A stretch of 64,000 nt of DNA, from the NCBI GenBank assembly GCA_030686115.1, contig CP131612.1, forward strand, positions 744,001-808,000. The letters run 5' to 3'. The stretch comes from Psychrobacter cibarius (GTDB taxonomy: Bacteria > Pseudomonadota > Gammaproteobacteria > Pseudomonadales > Moraxellaceae). Positions 19,899 through 28,008 of this stretch are shown here, one piece after another. The position numbers and the translations under genes are program-made. Each line of letters opens with the position of its first letter. The first letter of the stretch is position 1. A model generated the notes under the pieces. The model was not told where the DNA came from and ran no database searches. It saw only the letters and a program-made list of their open reading frames with translations.

Positions 19899-20294
19899 CC
19901 TAATTTTTATAGCGCTACTCATTGGTATATGAGGTATTCACGGTTTTATATACATTTATTTGATAGTGCTGGATAAGTGTTTTATGCTTGGAAAGGTTTC
20001 CAATTGACAGACATAGTGAGGGTGTTGCTGTTTCACAGACTTAGTGGTGACACTCTACCTACTATTTACTCATGGTCTTTGATGCATTTCTAAAGATTTC
20101 AACAAGTAAAATGCCAATTAGATCAACAAAATCGACCTGACATTATCAAAAGTATTGAATATATAAAGTTTTTCTATATATGTTATTATTTAAATATAAT
20201 TAATAAATGTAATCAATGGACTGATACTTTATCAAAGGATAATTGGATATGTGTTATGGCTGCCCAGCCACAAACTCTTGTGCAATTCAAGGTG
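19899..20294 (+). promoter_or_regulatory. Upstream region of the formyltransferase-like gene with a perfect dyad
   Basis: TTGGAAAGGTTTCCAA (19988-20003) is a perfect 7-bp dyad with a 2-base centre, directly followed by TTGACA (20004-20009). It looks like an operator beside a -35 box, but no good -10 box follows at 17 bases. The rest is AT-rich with no recognisable gene. Confidence 0.3.
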
Positions 20295-20300
20295 ATGATG

Positions 20301-21914
20301 ATGAAAAAAATTAGGCTTGGGATTCTTGTAGAAGAGGAAACATTGGCATGGTATAAGTTCAAACCATTAAAATCTCTCGTCGATGAAGGCAAGGTTGAGG
20401 TTTGTATTGCTGTCCAACGGGATAAAATACAAGCATCTCACATGTCTCGTCTATCCAAAGTTATTCCTTCCATTAATCAAAAGTTATTTTCTTTTCTTTC
20501 TCGAAATAAGAGTAATACCAAGCGTTATTCTATTCATGACTTGGTGGCTAATGGTACGATGCCCATCGTAATATCAATAGTAAATCAGGATAAAATTTAT
20601 GATGAGATTGAGGATTCAGTGATTGAGAAACTTGAAGCCGCCAATCTAGATTATCTGGTCAAATTTGGTTTTCGAACCTTAGCAGGGAGAATTCTGAGTG
20701 TTTCAAAAAAAGGTATTCTCTTATTTCGTTACGGCGATGAAACCAAACAAAGACGCGGATCAGCATTGTATTGGCAGTTTGCCGAACAATGGGAGAATAG
20801 CGTAGTCACGCTACATCTGTTAAATGAGCGTCTTAATGGTGATAAAGTCGTTGGGAGAGGGTATGGCTCTTTATTTTACTGGGACTATAATTTAACCGAG
20901 CATAAATTAAATAGTGTCGCAGCATCGATATTGTATTGGTATTTCCATAAAAATAAAATTGGCGTCAAAAGTGGAGATTCGACGAATTTAATGCTTAACG
21001 ATGCAATTTATGAAGAACCCCAACAACTGACTGCCATACGGCATTTGATGAGTTTTTTTAAAAACTATACGATAAAGACTTTCTATAAGAGTCTTTATCA
21101 CAATAACTGGAGTATTTTGATTGGTTCTATTGATCAGTCGATGCAAACATACACTGAGCTATTGCCTGAAAAAGGATGTTTTTGGGCTGACCCTTTTTAT
21201 ATTGAGCGAGATTCAAGGCGTTATATATTTTTTGAGAGCTTAAATTATAAAGAAGGTATCGGCCGCATAGAGTGGATAGAACTGGATGAGCACTATCAAG
21301 TTATCAATTCTGGAACAGTCGATTTAGGTATTAGCTCTCATTTAAGCTTTCCTAATGTATTCGAGCATGAAAACGCTGTATATATGATTCCAGAAGCCGC
21401 CAAGACCAATTGTATTAACCTATTAAAAGCGACGGATTTTCCGCAGAAGTGGGAAAAAGTTCATGAGTTGGTGTCTGGGGTTCAGGCAGCAGATAGTGCC
21501 GTTATTGAGCACAATGGCTTATGGTATCTTTTTACCACGCATGGTTCAATTTCAGTCCTTACGATGGATTTAGAATTGCATATTTATACGTCTGATAAGT
21601 TGGAGTCAGATAACTGGAGCATTCATCCCTCGGCGCCTTTAAAAATTGATGTGCGTGGATCACGATTAGCAGGTGCATTATTCCGAAAAAATGGTCAGCT
21701 GTTTCGTACGGCTCAAGATGGCACTATTAGGTATGGACGTAGAGTGGCTTTGTATCTGGTAGAAGAGTTGACACCGACATCTTACAAAGAAACCTTTGTG
21801 CGTTATATCGAACCCAATTGGGAAAACGATATCGATCGTCTCCATACCTATAACGTATATGATCAAACTGTCGTGCTTGATGTTTCAAGAGATAAATTGC
21901 GTTTTACCGTATAA
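20301..21914 (+). CDS. Formyltransferase-like / GINT1-type beta-propeller fusion, putative glycan-modifying enzyme
   Basis: A 537-residue protein. The first half (about 1-235) resembles a formyltransferase fold: 'IRLGILVEEE' start, 'FGFRTLAG' at 122-129 and 'YGDETKQRRGS' at 143-153, the place where such enzymes carry catalytic His/Asp. The second half (about 265-537) has the five-bladed-propeller signature of glucosamine inositolphosphorylceramide transferase-like N-terminal domains: 'WADPF' at 295-299, 'FFESLN', 'FPNVFEHENAVYMIPEA' at 350-366, and 'RLAGALFRKNGQLFRTAQD'. Such proteins occur with surface polysaccharide genes; this copy stands alone. AAGG at 20289 favours ATG 20298/20301. No transmembrane segment is seen. 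Substrate unknown. Confidence 0.6.
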   Translation: MKKIRLGILVEEETLAWYKFKPLKSLVDEGKVEVCIAVQRDKIQASHMSRLSKVIPSINQKLFSFLSRNKSNTKRYSIHDLVANGTMPIVISIVNQDKIYDEIEDSVIEKLEAANLDYLVKFGFRTLAGRILSVSKKGILLFRYGDETKQRRGSALYWQFAEQWENSVVTLHLLNERLNGDKVVGRGYGSLFYWDYNLTEHKLNSVAASILYWYFHKNKIGVKSGDSTNLMLNDAIYEEPQQLTAIRHLMSFFKNYTIKTFYKSLYHNNWSILIGSIDQSMQTYTELLPEKGCFWADPFYIERDSRRYIFFESLNYKEGIGRIEWIELDEHYQVINSGTVDLGISSHLSFPNVFEHENAVYMIPEAAKTNCINLLKATDFPQKWEKVHELVSGVQAADSAVIEHNGLWYLFTTHGSISVLTMDLELHIYTSDKLESDNWSIHPSAPLKIDVRGSRLAGALFRKNGQLFRTAQDGTIRYGRRVALYLVEELTPTSYKETFVRYIEPNWENDIDRLHTYNVYDQTVVLDVSRDKLRFTV

Positions 21915-21956
21915 TCATTAAGAATCTTTACGGCAACTGGTGATAATATTCTGTCG

Positions 21957-21992
21957 AAAAACCCCGATAGGCTCAGCTTATCGGGGTTTATT
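21957..21992. terminator. Bidirectional intrinsic terminator
   Basis: An AACCCCGATA / TATCGGGGTT stem with an A-run and T-run, between convergent genes. Confidence 0.88.
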
Positions 21993-22018
21993 TATACAAA
22001 TTAGATATTTTTTTAAAA

Positions 22019-22819
22019 CTACTGACTGGCTGCATCCCGTCTAAACGTCCACGTTTTATCATCAGAAGCCTCTTCACAGTAATAATATCCCGCCAAATCA
22101 AACTGCTTTAGCTGCTCAGCATTGGTTAGCTTATTATCAGCAGCATACTTCATCATCAGTCCGCGTGCTTTTTTGGCATAGAAGCTAATCACTTTGTATT
22201 GACCATTCTTTTCATCTTCAAATCGTGGCGTGATAACTTCCGCATTTAGCGCTTTTTTCTTTACCACTTTGAAATATTCATTTGACGCCAGATTAATCAA
22301 AATCTTATCATCACTATCTGCCATACGTGCATTAATAATGGCAGTTACTTCCTCGCCCCAAAACTCATAAAGGTTATCGCCACGTTCATTTTTCAGTTTG
22401 GTACCCATCTCTAAACGATAGGGCTGAATCAAATCGAACGGTTTCAATACGCCATATAATCCAGACAAGATACCCAGATGCTTATTGACATAAATGGCGG
22501 TGTCTTTATCCATATGATACATATCAAGTCCAGTGTAAACATCGCCATCGAATAAATAACCTGCAGGTTTGGCATTGTCTAAAGTAAATGGCTTATCGTT
22601 GCTCCAACGCCACTCTTGATTGCGCTTGGCATTGAGCTGTGCCAGATCATCAGAGATGCCCATCAGTTCTTGTAAATCAATAGGTTCTTTTGATTTTAAG
22701 TTTTTCATCAATGCTTGCGCATGTTCGATGAGCTCTGGCTGACTATAATATTTGTCTAAGTTCACTGGCACCGCATCTTTCTCATTTAAAGATTTGGCAG
22801 GAGAAAGTAAAAAATACAT
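22019..22819 (-). CDS. yaaA: Peroxide stress protein YaaA
   Basis: A 266-residue member of the YaaA (DUF328/UPF0246) family, which in E. coli limits intracellular free iron during hydrogen peroxide stress and binds DNA. Conserved blocks are 'MYFLLSPAKSL' at the N-terminus, 'YTGLDMY', 'LGILSGLYGVLKPFDLIQPYRLEMGTKL' and 'VISFYAKKARGLMMKY'. AAGGA followed by ATGACGATG makes the second ATG (22819) the better spaced start. It is divergent from pntAA. Confidence 0.92.
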   Translation of the reverse strand: MYFLLSPAKSLNEKDAVPVNLDKYYSQPELIEHAQALMKNLKSKEPIDLQELMGISDDLAQLNAKRNQEWRWSNDKPFTLDNAKPAGYLFDGDVYTGLDMYHMDKDTAIYVNKHLGILSGLYGVLKPFDLIQPYRLEMGTKLKNERGDNLYEFWGEEVTAIINARMADSDDKILINLASNEYFKVVKKKALNAEVITPRFEDEKNGQYKVISFYAKKARGLMMKYAADNKLTNAEQLKQFDLAGYYYCEEASDDKTWTFRRDAASQ

Positions 22820-22825
22820 CGTCAT

Positions 22826-23302
22826 TCCTTATTATAGTGAGTCAATGGGTATTCTATTTATGTATCAAGTTTTCTTATTATACGATATGCAGCATTGTAT
22901 CTTGACCTACCCGTCGTTACTTCGTGTTTTTTAACGTTACCCTTAAAAAGGACAGATATTTGAGTAATATAAGCCGATAGCTTGTCAAGTTTAGCGTTTA
23001 ATTGAAAAGGAAAAATTTTTAATATAACAATAAAAGTTATGCAGATGGTGTAAATGCCTAACTTTTTATTTTACTTGTGGGTCATCATTAGGCAATGAAA
23101 GTTGGCAGATGATGTCTCTATAATAAAAAGGCATGATGGCAAAGTAGTCATCATTTATTAAATTGATAGTCTTTGGTCTTAAGTGTTAACCAACCATGAC
23201 CAAAGATTTTTTCGTCCCCTGTGCTTTTTAAATGTGCGTTGAGGGTGTTAAAGGTAGTCGTGAGACGTAAGTATAGTCATTAGACGTAAGTAAGGAGACG
23301 GT
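22826..23302 (+). promoter_or_regulatory. pntAA upstream region with candidate promoter, structured leader and tandem 19-bp repeat
   Basis: TATAAT at about 23119-23124 may be a -10 box, though no strong -35 is 17 bases upstream. A terminator-like hairpin is at 23170-23212 (separate entry). Two 19-bp direct repeats lie at 23255-23273 and 23274-23292, just before the AAGGAG of pntAA. No coding region is seen. Confidence 0.35.
23170..23212 (+). terminator. Terminator-like hairpin in the pntAA leader
   Basis: TCTTTGGTC and GACCAAAGA form a perfect 9-bp stem with a 19-base loop, followed by TTTTTT. It points toward pntAA and lies about 90 bp before its start codon, so it could be an attenuator or the end of a small RNA. 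Confidence 0.5.
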
Positions 23303-24469
23303 ATGAAAATCGGTGTAATCAGTGCAGATATCGCGAGCGAGAGCCGTGTAGCGATAACCCCAGACGCAATCAAAAAATTGCGTAAGCTTGGGTTTGAAGT
23401 CGTCATTCAGTCAGGTGCAGGTCAAGCGGCATATTATGCGGATGAGTTGTATCAGGCTGCAGGTGCCGATATTGCCAGCAGCAGCGCCGAGGTCATTACA
23501 CAGTCTCGAATTATTACCACCGTCAATGACTTACCTGCTGCAGCTATTGAAGGCTTAACGTCAGGTCAGATTGTCATTGGCATGCTCGACCCATATCGTA
23601 ATACTCAGCTCGACACTTATGCGACCAAAGGTGTCACTGCCTTTGCGATGGAACTTTTACCTCGCACATTGTCACGCGCACAGAATATGGATGTCTTGTC
23701 ATCGCAAGCCAACCTTGCTGGTTACAAAGCAGTATTGCTCGCGGCAAATGAATACTCACGTCCTTTCCCGATGTTTATGACCTCAGCCGGTACAGTTAAG
23801 CCTGCTAAAGTGGTCATCTTAGGCGTTGGGGTTGCTGGCTTGCAAGCGATTGCGACAGCCAAGCGTTTAGGTGCAGTGGTAGAAGCGAGTGATTTACGTC
23901 CGACAGCTCGTGAGCAAGTAGAGTCATTGGGTGGTAAATGGCTGGATGTGCCGATGAGTGCAGAGGAGGCTGAGACTGCCAAGTCTACTGGTGGTTATGC
24001 GTGGGCGCCATCCGAGCAATATGTCAAAGATCAAGCCGCTGTTGTAGATAAAGCCTTGAGCAATGCGGACATTGTCATTACTACTGCACAGATTCCGGGT
24101 CGTAACGCACCGCGTTTGGTGCACGGTGCAACCCTTGCTAAAATGAAGGCAGGTTCTGTGCTGATAGATATGGCTGCTGGCACAGGTGGCAACGTCGAAG
24201 GCAGTGTGCCTAACGAAACCATCACTACAGACAATGGTGTGCGTATCGTTGGTGCCGCCAACATCCCATCGATGCTCGCCGCGCAGTCTTCAGATTTGTA
24301 TGCCAACAATTTGGTTAACTTTATCGCGACCTTAATTGCGCCTGCTAGCGATGACGCTTCAGCAAGTGACGCATCAGCTAATTTGGCACTTAAATTAGAC
24401 ATGGAAGACGAGATTCAAGGCGCACTGGCAGTGACACATGAGGGTCAGGTACGACTGGCCAAACGCTAG
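23303..24469 (+). CDS. pntAA: NAD(P) transhydrogenase alpha subunit, part 1 (NAD-binding)
   Basis: The 388-residue domain I of proton-translocating transhydrogenase. 'ESRVAITPDAIKKL' starts the alanine-dehydrogenase/PNT N-terminal fold. The NAD Rossmann loop is 'VVILGVGVAGLQAIATAKRLGAVVEASDLRP' near 170-200, shown by GVGVAG. 'RNAPRLVHGATLAKMKAGSVLIDMA' belongs to the C-terminal fold. The alpha subunit is split into PntAA and PntAB, unlike E. coli. The complex transfers hydride between NADH and NADP+ coupled to the proton gradient, mainly making NADPH. Confidence 0.95.
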   Translation: MKIGVISADIASESRVAITPDAIKKLRKLGFEVVIQSGAGQAAYYADELYQAAGADIASSSAEVITQSRIITTVNDLPAAAIEGLTSGQIVIGMLDPYRNTQLDTYATKGVTAFAMELLPRTLSRAQNMDVLSSQANLAGYKAVLLAANEYSRPFPMFMTSAGTVKPAKVVILGVGVAGLQAIATAKRLGAVVEASDLRPTAREQVESLGGKWLDVPMSAEEAETAKSTGGYAWAPSEQYVKDQAAVVDKALSNADIVITTAQIPGRNAPRLVHGATLAKMKAGSVLIDMAAGTGGNVEGSVPNETITTDNGVRIVGAANIPSMLAAQSSDLYANNLVNFIATLIAPASDDASASDASANLALKLDMEDEIQGALAVTHEGQVRLAKR

Positions 24470-24571
24470 TTTTAACGGGCTAAGTTTTTACAGCCTGTCA
24501 TTACAACTTTGTCACCACTAACGTTGTCACCACACATTTGCCAGTAACGAATAAATTTTTAGGAGGATTAG

Positions 24572-24946
24572 ATGATTGCCACTATTTTAGCGGCAGCGCC
24601 AGCTGCTGCGGCCATGAGTAGCACACCATTTGTAGCGATTTTTACCGTATTTGTACTCGCTATTTTTGTCGGATATTACGTGGTTTGGGGCGTAACGCCT
24701 GCACTGCACACACCATTGATGGCCGTCACCAATGCACTATCAAGTATTGTCATCGTTGGTGCCATGCTACAGACCGTCACCATTGATGGTTCTATCTTTA
24801 CACCGACCAGTATCCTTGGTGCTTTTGCCGTATTTTTAGCCAGTATCAATATCTTCGGTGGCTTTGCCGTGACCGAACGTATGCTTGCGATGTTCAAACC
24901 GAAAGTGAAAAAAGCACCCGCTCTTGAAACTGGAGGCGACGCATGA
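24572..24946 (+). CDS. pntAB: NAD(P) transhydrogenase alpha subunit, part 2 (membrane)
   Basis: A 124-residue membrane protein corresponding to the C-terminal membrane part of PntA. It has four hydrophobic segments, including 'FVAIFTVFVLAIFVGYYVVWGV', 'HTPLMAVTNALSSIVIVGAML' and 'GAFAVFLASINIFGGFAVTERML'. The ribosome site is a strong AGGAGG. Its last four bases overlap pntB (ATGA), implying translational coupling. Confidence 0.94.
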   Translation: MIATILAAAPAAAAMSSTPFVAIFTVFVLAIFVGYYVVWGVTPALHTPLMAVTNALSSIVIVGAMLQTVTIDGSIFTPTSILGAFAVFLASINIFGGFAVTERMLAMFKPKVKKAPALETGGDA

Positions 24947-26343
24947 ACGACTTCTCAACAATGATTGCGGCAAATGCTGATTGGTTTTATTTAGTAGGCG
25001 CTATCCTCTTTGTATTAACGTTACGTGGTTTATCCAGCCCAAAGACCGCTATCCGTGGTAACCGCTTTGGTATGGTAGCGATGGCGATTGCGGTCGTCAC
25101 GACATTCTTCTTAGCAGAAGGCCCTGTCCTTTGGTTAATTATCGGTGCGATGATTTTGGGTGCCCTCGTCGGCATGTGGAAAGCGAAAACAGTCGCGATG
25201 ACACAAATGCCAGAAACCGTTGCCTTGATGCATTCGTTCGTCGGTTTGGCAGCGGTCGCCATTGCACTGGCAACCGTATTGCATACTGAACAGCAGCATG
25301 GTGCCGTTGCCCGTGTAGAGCTATTTATCGGTTGTTTCATCGGTGCGATTACTTTCTCAGCCTCGGTCTTTGCCTTTGGTAAATTAGCCGCAAAAAGCTG
25401 GGCTAAAACATTGGTTGGGGGTTGGGTAAAACCCGTCCAAGCATTATTATTCATTGCGATGATTGCTTTCGGTGGCGTCTATTTCGTCACTGACTCATTA
25501 CCAGCGTTTTATGCGATGGCAGTGATTGCCGTGATATTTGGTTGGATGTGGATTGCGCCAATCGGTGGCGGTGATATGCCAGTGGTTGTCTCACTATTGA
25601 ACTCGTTCTCAGGTTGGGCGGCAGCAGGTATTGGTTTCACCCTCGGCAACTCGATGCTCATTATCGCAGGGTCGCTCGTCGGTTCATCAGGCGCGATTTT
25701 ATCTTATATCATGTGTAAAGCCATGAACCGCTCATTACTCAACGTCTTGTTTGGCGGTATGGGTACAGGAGCCGTAGCAGCAGGCGCTGATGATGGCGCA
25801 CCAAAGAACTATAAAGCAGGCTCAGCAGAAGATGCTGGGTTCTTAATGGCCAATGCCAGTAGTGTGGTTATTGTTCCGGGTTACGGTATGGCGCAAGGTC
25901 GTGCACAGAACGCGGTAAAAGAGTTGTATGAGCTGCTAAAAGAAGAAGGTGTGAATGTACGCTTTGCCATTCATCCAGTGGCGGGTCGTATGCCAGGTCA
26001 CATGAACGTGCTATTGGCTGAAGCGGACGTACCTTATGATGATATTTTAGAAATGGATGAGATCAACTCAGACTTCGCCAGTACAGATGTCGTCTTGGTA
26101 ATCGGTGCAAATGATGTGGTCAACCCCTCTGCAAAAGATGATCCATCGTCGCCAATCTTTGGTATGCCGATTCTAGAAGTCACTAAAGCTCAAACCGTTA
26201 TGGTCATCAAGCGCTCAATGAATACAGGTTATGCAGGGCTTGATAATAGTCTGTTCTACATGGATAAAACCATGATGATCTTTGGTGATGCCAAGAAAAT
26301 GGTCGAAGAGATGGTACGTAGTATCAATGGTGCAGGTCATTAA
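24943..26343 (+). CDS. pntB: NAD(P) transhydrogenase beta subunit
   Basis: A 466-residue protein with eight or nine membrane segments (to about residue 260) and a soluble NADP-binding domain III. 'MPVVVSLLNSFSGWAAAGIGF' carries the conserved membrane motif. 'VIVPGYGMAQGRAQNAVKEL' is the domain III Rossmann start (GYGMAQ), and 'VLVIGANDVVNPSA' with 'KRSMNTGYAG' completes the NADP site. Start and pntAB stop overlap. A terminator follows at 26390. Confidence 0.96.
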   Translation: MNDFSTMIAANADWFYLVGAILFVLTLRGLSSPKTAIRGNRFGMVAMAIAVVTTFFLAEGPVLWLIIGAMILGALVGMWKAKTVAMTQMPETVALMHSFVGLAAVAIALATVLHTEQQHGAVARVELFIGCFIGAITFSASVFAFGKLAAKSWAKTLVGGWVKPVQALLFIAMIAFGGVYFVTDSLPAFYAMAVIAVIFGWMWIAPIGGGDMPVVVSLLNSFSGWAAAGIGFTLGNSMLIIAGSLVGSSGAILSYIMCKAMNRSLLNVLFGGMGTGAVAAGADDGAPKNYKAGSAEDAGFLMANASSVVIVPGYGMAQGRAQNAVKELYELLKEEGVNVRFAIHPVAGRMPGHMNVLLAEADVPYDDILEMDEINSDFASTDVVLVIGANDVVNPSAKDDPSSPIFGMPILEVTKAQTVMVIKRSMNTGYAGLDNSLFYMDKTMMIFGDAKKMVEEMVRSINGAGH

Positions 26344-26389
26344 TCTTTAAAGTTAGTTTTTAAATATAATTAAATATCCGCTTTTAAAT

Positions 26390-26416
26390 AAAAAAGTCAC
26401 TTAGGTGGCTTTTTTG
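26390..26416 (+). terminator. pnt operon terminator
   Basis: An AAAAAAGTCAC / GTGGCTTTTTT stem with TTAG loop and a T-run. Confidence 0.78.
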
Positions 26417-26518
26417 CGTTAAGGTACGCTGCATTTATAGCCAGTCACTGTTTATATATTATATACAATAATTTATACCCAATAAATTTACACAAAATAA
26501 GCGTTAAGAGAGTTATTT

Positions 26519-27073
26519 ATGAATATGTTGATACGTTTTTTTATTATGGTCAGTTTGCTAAAACAACAACTTAAGCAGCAATCAGTAAGCGAGCGCCTTA
26601 GTATTGAGCTCTTGATTGCACCCACTGTTCGCCATTATCGAGTGTTGCCGCATGATATGGGCTTTCGAAATCATCTGCCTAATTATCGTTATTTGTCCTT
26701 TATTGAGCTGAACGTTACTCGTTGGCTGATGGCACACTGTCATCAAAAAGGTATTAAGCCCTTGAATTGGGTTATCGCCATGCAAGAGATGGTTTATCTA
26801 AAAGAAATTAAATTTTTAGATAAGATGACGGTAAGTAGCACGCTTGTTGGCTGGGATAAAAAATACGTTTATTTTGAAACGCGCTTTTTTGTAAAAAACC
26901 AGCTGATGGGCGTTGGTATGACTAAGTTTGTATTGACCAATAAAAAAGGCAAATGCGCGCCAGAGATATTGGATATGATAGGCGAGCGGTTGAATGAGGT
27001 CATTGATTCTTGGAATGAGCATCAAGTGGCGATTAAATCTGCTGAAACGAGTAAAACAACAAATGCTGCATAA
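26519..27073 (+). CDS. Hotdog-fold thioesterase family protein
   Basis: A 184-residue protein resembling the 4HBT/acyl-ACP thioesterase-like family: 'LPNYRYLSFIELNVTRWLM' (an 'N-x-x-Y' entry with the central helix), 'EMVYLKEIKFLDKMTVSSTLVGWDKKYVYFETRFF' (strands of the hotdog sheet) and 'GVGMTKFVLTNKKGK'. It would hydrolyse acyl thioesters; chain specificity is unknown. The catalytic acid cannot be assigned with confidence. No signal peptide. Confidence 0.65.
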   Translation: MNMLIRFFIMVSLLKQQLKQQSVSERLSIELLIAPTVRHYRVLPHDMGFRNHLPNYRYLSFIELNVTRWLMAHCHQKGIKPLNWVIAMQEMVYLKEIKFLDKMTVSSTLVGWDKKYVYFETRFFVKNQLMGVGMTKFVLTNKKGKCAPEILDMIGERLNEVIDSWNEHQVAIKSAETSKTTNAA

Positions 27074-27203
27074 CGAACTTGTCTATAATCAGCAGGCGAA
27101 TTTTGGTAGGATAGCGGTTATTAAGTTGCCAATCAAATTACCAGTCAAATTGACCATTGATTTGATGACGTGTCTAAAAATGATTAAAAGTTGAGGAGCC
27201 ATC

Positions 27204-27413
27204 ATGACCCCGCAAAAATTAAAATGGACAGACAGCTTAGATATCGCTATTGAGCTGTATGAAAAGTTTCCAGAGACCGATCCACAGTACATCCGTTTTA
27301 CTGATTTACATCGCTGGGTGACTGAGCTTGAAGGTTTTGATGATGATCCACAAAAATCAAACGAAGGCATCTTGGAAGCGATTCAAATGAATTGGATTGA
27401 TGAAGCAGATTAG
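27204..27413 (+). CDS. iscX: Fe-S cluster assembly protein IscX
   Basis: A 69-residue acidic protein matching IscX/YfhJ: '[22 protein letters not shown]' at the start, '[10 protein letters not shown]' in the middle and the acidic '[13 protein letters not shown]' end. IscX binds the cysteine desulfurase IscS and modulates Fe-S assembly. In many gammaproteobacteria it ends the isc operon; here no isc genes are adjacent. A GAGG ribosome site precedes the ATG. Confidence 0.93.
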   Translation: MTPQKLKWTDSLDIAIELYEKFPETDPQYIRFTDLHRWVTELEGFDDDPQKSNEGILEAIQMNWIDEAD

Positions 27414-27487
27414 ATTTATATCCTGAAGCGCTATTTTTAATACCATCTCAAATAGAAAACTGAATAAATATATAGGACTTACAGATC

Positions 27488-27988
27488 ATGACGTCACAAA
27501 TTAAAGAGTTGCCTGAAGCAATAACTTGTAAAGGTATTAGCGTTCGTACGACCAATAACGCTGAGATTAGCGAAGACACGGCTAAACTGGGTCGTTTATG
27601 GCAAAAGTTTTACCAAAACCATGCCAATGATTTGCCTAAAGGCGAAGACATTTATGGTGTCTACCATAACTATGAGAGCGATGATTTGGTCGGCGCTTTT
27701 GACGTGGTTGCCAGTTGGAAAGTAGCCAGTGAGCAAGAGCCATCAGACAGTGAAAATATATCTAAGGCTGCAAACCTAGTAACAGTAGATATTCCTGCAG
27801 GAAAGTATTTGGTATTCTCTGAGCAGGGTAGAATGCCATACACGGTGATGAATGCTTGGGAAAAGGCTTGGACCTATTTTAATGATCGCAGCTGTGAACA
27901 TACACGAACTTTTGATGTCGATTTTGAGCGTTATATCGGTGGTAATCTAGAGTATGGTCAAGTTGATCTCTATATTGGTATTGAGTAA
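27488..27988 (+). CDS. GyrI-like (AraC effector-binding) domain protein
   Basis: A 166-residue stand-alone SHS2/GyrI-like domain without a DNA-binding domain. Supporting segments are 'LGRLWQKFYQ', 'IYGVYHNYESDDLVGAFDVVASW', 'VDIPAGKYLVFSEQG' and 'DFERYIGG...VDLYIGI'. Such domains bind small hydrophobic ligands or, in GyrI, inhibit gyrase. Its function here is open. An IS5-type element has inserted 20 bp downstream of the stop, separating it from the terminator at 28884. Confidence 0.75.
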   Translation: MTSQIKELPEAITCKGISVRTTNNAEISEDTAKLGRLWQKFYQNHANDLPKGEDIYGVYHNYESDDLVGAFDVVASWKVASEQEPSDSENISKAANLVTVDIPAGKYLVFSEQGRMPYTVMNAWEKAWTYFNDRSCEHTRTFDVDFERYIGGNLEYGQVDLYIGIE

Positions 27989-28008
27989 AATTAGTATTGA
28001 ATAAATTA

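Noticed and set aside
26994..27194. A 66-codon frame with an LPIKLPVKL repeat
   Set aside because: It overlaps the thioesterase end out of frame and its repeat is explained by the 12-bp DNA repeats; no good ribosome site.
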